DNA of 64,000 nt from JASLDZ01 sp964244065. Its GTDB lineage: Bacteria > Pseudomonadota > Alphaproteobacteria > Caulobacterales > Caulobacteraceae. Of this stretch, positions 24,456 through 32,647 are shown piece by piece. The number at the start of each line of letters is the position of its first letter. Positions within the stretch are counted from its first letter, which is position 1. Where the stretch lies: contig CAXTHH010000004.1 of NCBI GenBank assembly GCA_964244065.1, positions 1 through 64,000 on the forward strand. Reading direction: 5' to 3'. The position numbers and the translations under genes are program-made. The notes under the pieces are model-generated. The model was not told the DNA's origin, did not search any database, and saw only the letters and a list, made by a program, of their open reading frames with translations.

Positions 24456-24588
24456 AGGGAGAGGGAGGGGCCCGCTCGCGCAGCGAGTGGGAGGGTGAGG
24501 GGACTGACCTCACCGGTATGGCTCCGGTCAGCGGCACAACAGCAACGTCGGTCCCCTCACCCAACCCTCTCCCCATGGGAGAGGGCTC
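24443..24588. repeat. Palindromic intergenic repeat, family C
   Basis: Three nested inverted repeats: CCCTCTCCTGAAGGGAGAGG on the left, CCGCTCGCGCAGCGAGTGG in the middle left, and CCCTCTCCCCATGGGAGAGG on the right, with the outer blocks CCCTCACC/GGTGAGGGG pairing across the centre. It lies between the convergent pseudouridine synthase and DUF559 genes and overlaps the 3' end of the former. Confidence 0.85.
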
Positions 24589-24604
24589 GCGTTTGGGATC
24601 ACGG

Positions 24605-24934
24605 TCAGAGTCTGGAGCGGATTAGCTCCAGGACGCCACCTAGGTCCGCGTCCACCTGCTCGTTCGAGATGCGGAGGATGGACCAGCCTAGCGCCTCGAT
24701 CTCCGCCGATCGCTGCAGGTCTTCGAGCACCCGCAGCTCGTGCACCCGGCCGTCCAGCTCGACCGAAAGCCTCGCCGGCACGCATGCGAAGTCCACGACA
24801 TACCGGCCGACCGGGTGCTGCCGCCGGAAGCGGACGCCTAAAGCGCCGCCCCTCAACGCCGCCCAAAGCTTCCGCTCGACGAATGTCCCACGTTCCCGGA
24901 GCGAACGCGCCCGGACGATCCGGGAAGCCGTCAC
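24605..24934 (-). CDS. DUF559 protein (Vsr-like endonuclease fold)
   Basis: 109 residues, GTG start 7 bases after the efp stop codon on the same strand. The order RERGTFVERKLWAALR, GVRFRRQHPVGRYVVDFAC, SVELDGRVHE and GWSILRISNEQV matches DUF559 proteins, which are related to the Vsr mismatch endonuclease and the PD-(D/E)XK fold: the Asp in VDFAC and Glu in SVELDG are the probable metal ligands. The biological role is unknown. It may be read through from efp. Confidence 0.78.
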   Translation of the reverse strand: MTASRIVRARSLRERGTFVERKLWAALRGGALGVRFRRQHPVGRYVVDFACVPARLSVELDGRVHELRVLEDLQRSAEIEALGWSILRISNEQVDADLGGVLELIRSRL

Positions 24935-24941
24935 GCCGCGA

Positions 24942-25511
24942 TCAGTCCTTCGCGCGTTCCACGAACGAGCCGTCCTCGGTCATCACCACCACCCGGGTGC
25001 CGACGGTGACGTACTGGGGCACCCCGGTGCGGACGCCGTTGGAGAGCACGGCCGGCTTGAACGAGCCCGACGCGGTCTGGCCCTTGGTCACCGGCTCGGT
25101 GTCGGTGACCTCCAGCGTCACGCGGGCGGGCAGCTCCAGGGCGATCGGCCGGCCCTCGTGGGTGGAGAGCTCCACGGTCATGCCGTCCTGCAGGTAGGCG
25201 GCGCTCGCGCCCACCATCTCCTCGGGCACCACCAGCTGGTCGTAGTTGTCCGGGTTCATGAAGTGGAATCCCTCCCCGTCCTGGTAGAGGAAGGTGTGCG
25301 GCCGCTGGTCCACGAAGGCCCGCTCCACCTGCTCGGTCGTGCGCCACCGCTCGCTCACCTTCACGCCGTCGGAGATGCGGCGCATGTCGAGCTGGGTCAC
25401 CGGCGTGCCCTTGCCGGGGTGGATGTTCTCGACGGTGAGCACGACGTAGAGCCTGCCGTCCATATCGACGACGGCGCCCTTGCGGAGCGAGGAGGCGGCG
25501 ACTTTCGGCAC
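24942..25511 (-). CDS. efp: Translation elongation factor P
   Basis: 189 residues, GTG start at 25511. It relieves ribosome stalling at polyproline. The N-terminal domain carries the loop HPGKGTP with Lys at position 34, exactly where bacterial EF-P is beta-lysylated; two OB domains follow, ending VGTRVVVMTEDGSFVERAKD. EpmA, encoded divergently 123 bp away, and EpmB just beyond it are the enzymes for that modification, so the whole pathway is local. An upstream in-frame extension is not credible because it shadows epmA. Confidence 0.95.
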   Translation of the reverse strand: MPKVAASSLRKGAVVDMDGRLYVVLTVENIHPGKGTPVTQLDMRRISDGVKVSERWRTTEQVERAFVDQRPHTFLYQDGEGFHFMNPDNYDQLVVPEEMVGASAAYLQDGMTVELSTHEGRPIALELPARVTLEVTDTEPVTKGQTASGSFKPAVLSNGVRTGVPQYVTVGTRVVVMTEDGSFVERAKD

Positions 25512-25634
25512 GGGAGCGGGCGTCCTTGGATGCGGCGGCGCGCGCGGCGGCCGGATCGGCGGCGCTGCGGGCGGGGATGGCGCCGTGTATAACGTGGAGC
25601 TCCCTCCGCGCCACCCCCGCCGCAGACGCCCGCC
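25512..25634. promoter_or_regulatory. Divergent efp-epmA intergenic region
   Basis: The 123-bp gap between two divergent starts must hold both promoters unless they are read from further away. The only AT-rich island is GTGTATAACG around 25586-25594, which could serve as a -10 box on the plus strand (TATAAC) or on the minus strand (TTATAC). No convincing -35 box is visible on either strand. Confidence 0.3.
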
Positions 25635-26684
25635 GTGCCCGCCTCCCCTCGCCCGCCCTGGTGGCGGCCCGATGTCCACGCCGACCGCCGACCGTGCCTC
25701 CTGGCGCGGGGCCGCATCACGCGCGCGGTGCGCGGCTGGTTCGAAGCCCGCGGCTTCACGGAGGTGGAGACGGGCGCCTTGGTCGTTTCGCCGGGCGCCG
25801 AGACGCACCTGCACGCCTTCTCCACCGACCTGCAGCGGCCGGACGGCACGCGGCGGCGCCTGCACCTGCACACCTCGCCCGAGTTCGCGTGCAAGAAGCT
25901 CCTGGCCGCGGGCGAGCGCGAGATCTTCACCCTGGCCCGGGTGTGGCGCAACCGCGAGCGCGGCGCCCTGCACGCCCCCGAGTTCACCCTGCTGGAGTGG
26001 TACCGCGCCGAGGCGCCCTGGACGGCGGTGGCCGACGACGCCCTCGACCTGCTGCGCCTGGCGGCGGAGACCGCGGGGGCCGCCCGCCTGGGCTGGCGTG
26101 GGCGCGCGTGCGACCCCTTCGCCGACGCCGAGCGGATCACCGTGGCCGAGGCCTTCGACCGCTGGGCCGGGCTCGACCTGCTGGCCACCGTCGACGCCGA
26201 AGGCCGCACCGACCGCGACGCCCTGCACGCCGCCGTGCGCGGCCTGGGCGTCCGCACGGCGCCCGACGACACGTGGAGCGACCTGTTCAGCCGCGTGCTG
26301 GTGGACCGTATCGACCCGCAGCTCGGCGAAGGCCGGCCCACGGTGCTGTACGAATATCCCGTCGCGGAGGCCGCCCTGGCGCGCCGTGCGCCCTACGACG
26401 GCAGGGTCGCCGAGCGCTTCGAGCTGTTCGCCTGCGGCGTGGAGCTGGCCAATGCCTTTGGCGAGCTCACCGACCCGCGCGAACAGCGCCGCCGCTTCGA
26501 GGCGGAGATGGCCGAGCGCGACCGCATCTATGGCGAGACCTATCCGGTGGACGAGGAGCTGCTGACCGCGCTGAACCGCATGCCGGAGGCGGCCGGCGCG
26601 GCGCTGGGTTTCGACCGGCTGGTGATGCTGGCGACGGGGGCGACCGACATCTCGCAGGTGCTGTGGACCCCCGCGCCGGGGTAG
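25635..26684 (+). CDS. epmA: EF-P lysine ligase EpmA (PoxA/GenX)
   Basis: 349 residues, GTG start. A class II lysyl-tRNA-synthetase-like catalytic domain without the anticodon-binding domain: GARGFTEVETGALV-type motif 1 region, LHTSPEFACKKLLAAG, ARVWRNRE with motif 2 Arg, FTLLEWYRA, and the motif 3 region GAALGFDRLVMLATGA. It attaches (R)-beta-lysine to EF-P Lys34. Divergent from efp and followed by epmB, from which it is separated by a family A repeat. Confidence 0.94.
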   Translation: MPASPRPPWWRPDVHADRRPCLLARGRITRAVRGWFEARGFTEVETGALVVSPGAETHLHAFSTDLQRPDGTRRRLHLHTSPEFACKKLLAAGEREIFTLARVWRNRERGALHAPEFTLLEWYRAEAPWTAVADDALDLLRLAAETAGAARLGWRGRACDPFADAERITVAEAFDRWAGLDLLATVDAEGRTDRDALHAAVRGLGVRTAPDDTWSDLFSRVLVDRIDPQLGEGRPTVLYEYPVAEAALARRAPYDGRVAERFELFACGVELANAFGELTDPREQRRRFEAEMAERDRIYGETYPVDEELLTALNRMPEAAGAALGFDRLVMLATGATDISQVLWTPAPG

Positions 26685-26705
26685 GACGGCCTAAGCGCCC
26701 ACGCC

Positions 26706-26811
26706 TCCGTCGCCCTCGGGCTTGACCCGAGGGTCGGGCGCCGTTCGTGCGCCTCGTCCGCCGTGAGGCCGCGGCACGCTCGGTCCTCGGGTCGAGCCCG
26801 AGGACGACGGA
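26706..26811. repeat. Palindromic intergenic repeat, family A, copy 5
   Basis: The left arm begins TCCGTCGCCCTCGGGCTTGA, the right arm ends GAGCCCGAGGACGACGGA, and the centre contains GGGCGCCGTTCGTGCG. It occupies nearly all of the 144-bp gap between epmA and epmB, ending 17 bases before the epmB ATG. Confidence 0.9.
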
Positions 26812-26828
26812 GGTGCTACAGCCGCCCC

Positions 26829-27857
26829 ATGCCGTCCCTGACCACCGCCGCCGCCCTCGCCCGCGAGGGGCTGGTCGCCGCCGAGCGCGTGCCGGCGCTG
26901 GAGCGGGTGGCGGCGCGCTACGCGGTGGCGGTGACGCCCGCCGTCGCGGCGCTCGTCGGGCCCGGAGACGACCCGATCGCGCGCCAGTTCATCCCGTCGC
27001 AGGCCGAGCTGCACGTGCTGGCGGAGGAGCTGAGCGATCCCATCGGCGACGCGGCCCACAGCCCGGTGAAGGGGATCGTGCACCGCTACACCGACCGGGT
27101 GCTGCTGACGCCCACCCACGCCTGCGCGGTCTACTGCCGCTTCTGCTTCCGCCGCGAGGTGGTCGGCCCCAGCGGCGCGGGCGCGCTCAGCGAGGCCGAG
27201 CTGGACGCCGCGGCGGCCTACATCGCCGCGCGCCCGGCGATCTGGGAGGTGATCCTCACCGGCGGCGATCCCCTGGTGCTCTCGCCGCGGCGGCTGCGCG
27301 CCATCATGGACCGCCTGGCGGCCGTGCCGCACGTGCGCGTGGTGCGGCTGCACACGCGCGTGCCGGTCGTCGATCCCGAGCGCGTCAGTCCGGGGCTGGT
27401 CGCGGCGCTGCGCTGCGCGGACAAGGCGGTGTGGGTGGGCCTGCACGCCAACCACCCGCGCGAGCTGACGCCCGCCGCCCGCGCCGCCTGCGCCCGGCTG
27501 GTCGACGCGGGCCTGCCCATGGTGAGCCAGACGGTGCTGCTGCGCGGCGTGAACGACGACCCGGCGACGCTGGAGGCGCTGCTGCGCGGCTTCGTGGAGA
27601 TGCGGGTCAAGCCCTACTACCTGCATCACGCCGACCTGGCGCCCGGCACCGCGCACCTGCGCACCGGCATCGCCGAGGGCCGCGCCCTGCTGCGGGACCT
27701 GCGCGGGCGCGTGTCCGGGTTGGCGCAGCCGACCTACGTGCTCGACATCCCCGGCGGGCACGGCAAGGCGCCGGTCGGCCCCGTGCACCTCGCGGAGGGC
27801 GGCGAGGTGGTGGAGGATCCCTCCGGCCGCCGCCACGCCTATCCGCCCGCCGACTGA
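26829..27857 (+). CDS. epmB: EF-P beta-lysylation radical SAM protein EpmB (lysine 2,3-aminomutase type)
   Basis: 342 residues, the usual EpmB length and shorter than clostridial KamA. The ATG at 26829 starts just after a repeat. The radical SAM cluster motif is CAVYCRFC (C99, C103, C106), followed by ILTGGDPLVLS, HTRVPV and KPYYLHHADLAPGTAHLRT with the PLP Lys. It converts L-lysine into (R)-beta-lysine for EpmA. Together with efp and epmA it completes the EF-P modification set. Confidence 0.92.
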   Translation: MPSLTTAAALAREGLVAAERVPALERVAARYAVAVTPAVAALVGPGDDPIARQFIPSQAELHVLAEELSDPIGDAAHSPVKGIVHRYTDRVLLTPTHACAVYCRFCFRREVVGPSGAGALSEAELDAAAAYIAARPAIWEVILTGGDPLVLSPRRLRAIMDRLAAVPHVRVVRLHTRVPVVDPERVSPGLVAALRCADKAVWVGLHANHPRELTPAARAACARLVDAGLPMVSQTVLLRGVNDDPATLEALLRGFVEMRVKPYYLHHADLAPGTAHLRTGIAEGRALLRDLRGRVSGLAQPTYVLDIPGGHGKAPVGPVHLAEGGEVVEDPSGRRHAYPPAD

Positions 27858-27936
27858 CCGGGGCTGCGCGCATCCGCGCAGGGGCGCGCACCGCCGCGGT
27901 TGCTAGAAGCCGCCAAGAGAGGGACGGGGCGCCCAC

Positions 27937-29469
27937 GTGCGGTTGTGGACCACAGACGAGCGCCTGGCGGCGCTCCGAAGCTATGACATCCTCGACACGC
28001 CCGCCGAGGCGGGGTTCGACGACGTCGTCGAGATCGCGCGCGCCCTCACGGGTGCGCCCGTCGCGCTGGTCAGCTTCGTGGACGCCGACCGCCAGTGGTT
28101 CAAGGCGCGCAGCGGCGTCGACCTGGACGGCACGCCGCTGGACACCTCCTTCTGCGCCCTGGCGGTGAACGCGGACCAGGATGTGCTGGTGGTGCCCGAC
28201 GCCACCCAGGACCCGCGCACCCGCGGCATGTCGGCGGTGACGGGCGAGCTCGGCGTGCGCGCCTACGCCGGCGTGCTGATCCGCTCGGCGGGCGGCCTGC
28301 CGCTGGGCACCGTGTGCGTGCTGGACGTCGAGCCGCGGGACCTCCACTTCGCCGTGCCCAGCCTTCGGGCGCTGGCCCGCCAGGTCAGCGCCCAGCTGGA
28401 GCTGCGCAAGGCGGCGCGCGAGCGGACGCAGGCCGCGGCCGTGCTGCGCGACGCCAACCTGGGCCAGGAGCTGGCCATGCAGGCGGCGCGCCTGGGCCGG
28501 TGGGACCACCGTCCCGACCTCGACGAGCGCTTCTACGACCCGCGAGCGCGCGAGATCATGGGCGCCGGCCCGGACGAGGACATCTCCACCGAGGCCATGC
28601 TGCGCCGCATGCCCGTGGAGGATCGCCCCCTCGTGATGGAGGCGCTCGGCCGCGCCACGCACCCCGACCGGACGGGGCCGTTCGAGGCGCGCTTCCGCGT
28701 GATCGACCCGCGCACCAGCGACACGCGCTGGGTCTCCGCGGTCGGCCGCACCCTCTTCGAGAACGGCGTCTGCACCCGCTTCTTCGGCGTGATGCAGGAC
28801 GTGACGGAGGCGGTGCGCACCGACGAGCGCAAGGCGCTCCTGGCCGGCGAGCTGAGCCACCGGGTCAAGAACGTGGTGGCCATGGCGCAGTCGGTGGTGG
28901 AGACCACGCTGCGCAACGCCACGGACCTGTCCTCGGCCCGCACCGCCGTCTCCGGCCGGCTGCGCGCGCTGAGCCACGCGCACGAGCTGCTGCTGGCCGA
29001 CTCCTGGGACGCCGCGCCGGTGGAGAGCATCCTGGCCCGCGCCCTCGACGGGCTGGGGCTGGACGAGCGGCGTGTCGTCTCGGAGGGGCCGCCCGTGCGC
29101 CTGGCCTCGGGCCCCGCCCTGCAGCTGGCCCTGGCGCTGCACGAGCTGGGCACCAATGCGGCCAAGTACGGCGCCCTGTCCGTGCCGGCCGGGCGAGTGG
29201 TCGTGAGCTGGGCGCTGAAGGGGCGGGCGGCCGAGAGCGAGCGGTTCGTCTTCAGTTGGCGCGAGGAAGGCGGCCCCACGGTGGCCGAACCCTCGCACAA
29301 GGGCTTTGGCTCGCGCATCCTGGAGCGCGCCACCGCCGCGGCCTTCGGTGGCGAGGTGTCGCTGACCTACCCTCCCCGGGGCGTCGAGTGGACGGTGACG
29401 GCACCCATGGCCGGCCTGCGCGAGCCGGGGCGCGACCAGCCGCCCCCGCCGGACGCCGGAGGGGCGTGA
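27937..29469 (+). CDS. GAF-PAS sensor histidine kinase, HWE family
   Basis: 510 residues, GTG start, no membrane segment, so a soluble sensor. The N-terminal GAF domain (about 15-160; YDILDTPAEAGFDDVV, a common opening in such kinases), a PAS domain (about 185-290; WDHRPDLDERFYDPRAR to GVMQDVTEA), then the HWE kinase core: H308 in ELSHRVKNVVAMAQSVV, the N-box HELGTNAAKYGALS, WREEGG and GFGSRIL. Such kinases sense light, redox or small ligands and often feed single-domain receivers or the PhyR stress pathway. No cognate regulator is adjacent. Confidence 0.92.
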   Translation: MRLWTTDERLAALRSYDILDTPAEAGFDDVVEIARALTGAPVALVSFVDADRQWFKARSGVDLDGTPLDTSFCALAVNADQDVLVVPDATQDPRTRGMSAVTGELGVRAYAGVLIRSAGGLPLGTVCVLDVEPRDLHFAVPSLRALARQVSAQLELRKAARERTQAAAVLRDANLGQELAMQAARLGRWDHRPDLDERFYDPRAREIMGAGPDEDISTEAMLRRMPVEDRPLVMEALGRATHPDRTGPFEARFRVIDPRTSDTRWVSAVGRTLFENGVCTRFFGVMQDVTEAVRTDERKALLAGELSHRVKNVVAMAQSVVETTLRNATDLSSARTAVSGRLRALSHAHELLLADSWDAAPVESILARALDGLGLDERRVVSEGPPVRLASGPALQLALALHELGTNAAKYGALSVPAGRVVVSWALKGRAAESERFVFSWREEGGPTVAEPSHKGFGSRILERATAAAFGGEVSLTYPPRGVEWTVTAPMAGLREPGRDQPPPPDAGGA

Positions 29470-29527
29470 TCCGGGACGGGCCGTCTCCGCTGGCGCGAGC
29501 GGCGGTGACGCGCTACCGCCCGCGGCG

Positions 29528-31549
29528 ATGCTGCCGCCTCCCGAACCGGTTCCCGTCGTCCAGGAGGTGGTGGTCAGCCGCCTGGCCCCGCCCAGCCCGG
29601 CGGGCGAGGCGGCCTATGCGGTCTCGAGCGTCGCCCCGGAACGGCTGCAGGGCGCGACCGAGCTGGACCAGGCGCTGAAAGGCTCGGCGGGCTTCTCCCT
29701 GTTCCGACGCACCTCCACCCTGGGCGCCAACCCGACCACGCAGGGCGCCTCGCTGCGCGCGGTGGCGGGCTCGGGCGCCAGCCGCGCGCTGGTGACCCTG
29801 GACGGCGTGCCGCAGAATGACCCCTTCGGCGGCTGGGTGATCTGGACCGCCCTGCCCCCCCTCACCATCGACTCCGCCCGGATCGTGCGGGGCGCCGGCT
29901 CCGGCCCCTACGGCGCCGGCGCGCTGACCGGGGTGGTGGCGCTGGACTCGCGAGCCTGGCCGCGGCCGGTGACGGATACGCTGGAGGTCTCGGCCGGCGA
30001 GCTCGGCTACGCCCGCGCGGACCTCCTGGCCGGGGCGGAGTTCGCCGGCTCGGGCGGGATCGTGGTCAACGCCTCCGGCCAGCGGGCGGACGGCTGGACG
30101 CCCGTGCGCTACCAGGCCGGCCCGGCCGACCGCCGCCTGACGCTGGACGCCTTCACCGCCTCCGTGGTCGGAGTCGCGGACCTGCCGGGCGCGAGCGTGG
30201 CCGTGAGGGTCGCCGGCTATGAGGAGAGCCGCGGCTCCGGCCTCGCCGGCGCGGACTCGGCGAGCTCCGGCGCGCAGGGCTCGGTCACCTTCGCCTCGCG
30301 GCCGGGGGCGGTGGGGCTGGGCTGGCGGCTGCAGGGATGGGTGACGGGCTCGGACCTCTACAACAGCTCGGTCGCCACCTCGCTCGACCGGCGCACCACC
30401 ACGCCGGCCAACACCCAGTTCCAGACGCCCGCGCTCGGCTGGGGCCTCAACGCCGCGGTGCGCCGCTCGGGCGGCCGCTGGAGCGTGGAGCTGGGCGGCG
30501 ACGTGCGCGGGGCCGACGGCGAGAGCCGCGAGCGCTTCACCTTCGCGGGCGGCGACTTCACGCGCGGGCGCGTCGCCGGCGGCCAGGTGCTGGTGGCGGG
30601 CGCCTACCTGGAGGCGGCTTGGCGGCCCTCGCCCTGGCTCGTCACCGGCGGCGTGCGGCTTGACCGCTGGTCGCAGTCCGACGCCCGGCGGATCGAGACC
30701 ACCCTGGCCACGGGGGCCGTCACCCTGGACAGCCGCGCCGCCGACCGTGACGGCGTTCTGCCCACGGGGCGGCTGGGCGCGCGGCGCGAGCTGGGCGGCG
30801 GCCTGGCCCTGCGCGCCGCCGGCTACGCGGGCTTCCGCCCCGCCACGCTGAACGAGCTGCATCGCCCGTTCCGGGTGGGCAACAACCTGACCGAGGCCAA
30901 TCCCGAGCTCGACCCCGAGCGGCTGTACGGCGTCGAGGGCGGCCTCTCCTTCGCCCGCGGCGGGACCACGGCCGAGGTGACCGTCTTCCACAACCGCCTG
31001 GAGGACGCGATCGCCAACGTGACCGTCGGCCTCGGCCCGGGCACCTTCCCCGTGGCGGGCTTCGTGCCGGCGGGCGGCATCCTGCGCCAGCGCCGCAACG
31101 CCGGCGCGGTGGACGCCACCGGGCTGGAGATCGACGCCGCGCAGAGCCTCTTCACCGGGCGCCTGCGCCTGGAGGCCTCGCTGGCCTGGACGGAGTCGAA
31201 GGTGGACGGCGGCTCCGACGCCCCGCAGCTCACCGGCAAGCGCCCGGCGCTGACGCCGGAGGTGACCGTCACCGCGGGCGCGACCTGGCGCCTGGCCGAC
31301 CGCCTCCGCGTGTCCGGCTTCCTGCGCTACGAGGGCCTGCGCTGGGAGGACGACCTCAACACCCTGCGACTCGACCCGGCGGTCACCGTCGACCTGCGCG
31401 CGGACTGGACGGTGCGGCGCGGCGTGGCCTTCTTCCTGGCCGCCGACAACGTGTTCGACGAGGACGTGCAGACCCAGCGCAGCGCGGACGGCGTCCTCAG
31501 CTACGACGCGCCCCGGCTGGTGCGGGCGGGGCTGCGCCTGACGCGCTAA
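29528..31549 (+). CDS. TonB-dependent receptor lacking a visible signal peptide
   Basis: 673 residues from the only in-frame ATG/GTG/TTG start. Plug domain features are present from the first residues (QEVVVSRL, LDQALKGSAGF, TTQGASLRAVAGSGASRALVTLDGVPQND, GPYGAGALTGVVALDS), followed by a beta-barrel with late conserved blocks (GFRPATLNELHRPF, NPELDPERLYGVEGG, VDLRADWTV) and a TR ending rather than a terminal Phe. The expected export signal is missing: translation starts at MLPPPEPVPVV, and upstream in-frame codons (back to about 29462) contain no start. The gene may be 5'-truncated or frameshifted, or may use a non-standard start. Confidence 0.8.
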   Translation: MLPPPEPVPVVQEVVVSRLAPPSPAGEAAYAVSSVAPERLQGATELDQALKGSAGFSLFRRTSTLGANPTTQGASLRAVAGSGASRALVTLDGVPQNDPFGGWVIWTALPPLTIDSARIVRGAGSGPYGAGALTGVVALDSRAWPRPVTDTLEVSAGELGYARADLLAGAEFAGSGGIVVNASGQRADGWTPVRYQAGPADRRLTLDAFTASVVGVADLPGASVAVRVAGYEESRGSGLAGADSASSGAQGSVTFASRPGAVGLGWRLQGWVTGSDLYNSSVATSLDRRTTTPANTQFQTPALGWGLNAAVRRSGGRWSVELGGDVRGADGESRERFTFAGGDFTRGRVAGGQVLVAGAYLEAAWRPSPWLVTGGVRLDRWSQSDARRIETTLATGAVTLDSRAADRDGVLPTGRLGARRELGGGLALRAAGYAGFRPATLNELHRPFRVGNNLTEANPELDPERLYGVEGGLSFARGGTTAEVTVFHNRLEDAIANVTVGLGPGTFPVAGFVPAGGILRQRRNAGAVDATGLEIDAAQSLFTGRLRLEASLAWTESKVDGGSDAPQLTGKRPALTPEVTVTAGATWRLADRLRVSGFLRYEGLRWEDDLNTLRLDPAVTVDLRADWTVRRGVAFFLAADNVFDEDVQTQRSADGVLSYDAPRLVRAGLRLTR

Positions 31550-31579
31550 CCGCGGTCCACTTCGCGTCCCGCATTCATT

Positions 31580-31697
31580 CCGCTCTTCCCCGCGGAGGCG
31601 GAGGCCCAGTGTTTAGCGGCGTCGTCCGCTCGGTGGCGCCGACGGGCCTGGGTGCGTGGAATCAGAACTGCGTCCTCGCTTCCGCGGGGAAGAGCGG
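31580..31697. repeat. Palindromic intergenic repeat, family B, copy 2
   Basis: The outer arms CCGCTCTTCCCCGCGGA and TCCGCGGGGAAGAGCGG are perfectly complementary over 17 bases. It fills the convergent gap between the TonB receptor and the small lipoprotein gene, and resembles the element at 14901 in the CCGCGGA(A/G)GCGG core. Confidence 0.85.
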
Positions 31698-31708
31698 AGG
31701 TTGACGGA

Positions 31709-31960
31709 TCACCCCGCCACGCACCGGAACGCGTGCCCGCCCTGCGTGCGCCCGGTGAACTGGGCCGAGCGGCCGAAGCGGGCGCAGTGGGCGATGGCCA
31801 GCGGGTAGGCGTCCACCCGCGAGTCCATGCCGAACACGCGCACGCCCTCCGCGTCGCCGCGCACCCGGTCGGGCGCGGTGGCGCGTTGGCCAAGGGCGAG
31901 GCCCGTCGAGCCGCACCCAGCGAGCAACAGCATCAAGGGTGCGAGCAGCGCGAGGCGCAT
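31709..31960 (-). CDS. Small lipoprotein of unknown function
   Basis: 83 residues. The start MRLALLAPLMLLLAGCGS is a clear lipoprotein signal with lipobox LAGC, so the protein should be attached to a membrane facing the periplasm. The mature part is about 68 residues with two Cys (AHCARF, FRCVAG) that may form a disulfide. I do not recognise the family. A longer in-frame start at 32035 would destroy the signal peptide. It is divergent from the GbsR/MarR-type regulator of the cyd genes. Confidence 0.65.
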   Translation of the reverse strand: MRLALLAPLMLLLAGCGSTGLALGQRATAPDRVRGDAEGVRVFGMDSRVDAYPLAIAHCARFGRSAQFTGRTQGGHAFRCVAG

Positions 31961-32038
31961 GGTCCAACTCCGGTCCGCATAAGGAAAGACCGCCGCGCGC
32001 CGCCCGTTCCGCCTTGCGGCTCTCCGTTCCGTCACTTA

Positions 32039-32056
32039 TTTCAGACATTCCTGAAA
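32039..32056. promoter_or_regulatory. Palindromic operator candidate upstream of regulator-cydAB
   Basis: TTTCAG-ACATTC-CTGAAA is a perfect 6-6-6 inverted repeat ending 11 bases before the ATG of the regulator gene. Its position suits autoregulation of the regulator-cydA-cydB unit. Confidence 0.6.
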
Positions 32057-32067
32057 GCACAGACGCC

Positions 32068-32643
32068 ATGCAGCTGCCGCCGCTCATCCAGACCTTCGTG
32101 CTCCACTTCGGCGAGATGGGTGGCCGCTGGGGCGTGAACCGCACGGTGGGGCAGATCTACGCCCTGCTGTTCCTCTCCGACCGGCCGCTGACCGCCGAGG
32201 AGATCGTGGAGGCGCTGGGCGTCAGCCGCTCCAACGTCTCCATGGGGCTGAAGGAGCTCGACGGCTGGCGGCTGGTGCGCCGCCGCCACCTGCCCGGCGA
32301 CCGCCGCGACCACTTCGAGGCGCCCGAGGACGTGTGGGAGATCCTGCGCATCCTGGCCGAGGAGCGGCGCAAGCGCGAGGTGGACCCCACCCTGACCCTG
32401 CTGCGCGACGTGCTGATGGAAACGCCGGCCAGCCCCGAGGAGATCCATGCCCAGGGGCGCATGCGCGAGATGCACGAGCTGATCGAGCTCCTCACCGGCT
32501 GGGGCGACGACGTGCGGCGCCTGCCCGACGCCGACCTGAAGGCGTTGCTCTCGCTCGGGTCGAAGGTCTCCAAGCTCCTGGAGGTCAAGAACAAGCTCAC
32601 CGTGGTCGGCGGCCGCCGCCGCGCCGCGCCGCAGGAGGCCTGA
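32068..32643 (+). CDS. GbsR/MarR-type transcriptional regulator
   Basis: 191 residues. The ATG at 32068 is preferred over the upstream in-frame 31939, which would run through the operator palindrome. A winged helix-turn-helix lies at about 25-95 (GVNRTVGQIYALLFLSD, LTAEEIVEALGVSRSNVSMGLKEL), followed by helices for dimerisation, as in the GbsR family. It ends 4 bases before the cydA ATG, so it very likely controls the cytochrome bd operon, sensing redox state or an unknown ligand. Confidence 0.87.
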   Translation: MQLPPLIQTFVLHFGEMGGRWGVNRTVGQIYALLFLSDRPLTAEEIVEALGVSRSNVSMGLKELDGWRLVRRRHLPGDRRDHFEAPEDVWEILRILAEERRKREVDPTLTLLRDVLMETPASPEEIHAQGRMREMHELIELLTGWGDDVRRLPDADLKALLSLGSKVSKLLEVKNKLTVVGGRRRAAPQEA

Positions 32644-32647
32644 GGCC

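Noticed and set aside
32068..32643. An earlier in-frame start (31939) for the GbsR/MarR-type regulator
   Set aside because: The extension would run through the operator palindrome and encodes Arg/Ser-rich sequence unlike the family, whose members begin near the chosen ATG.
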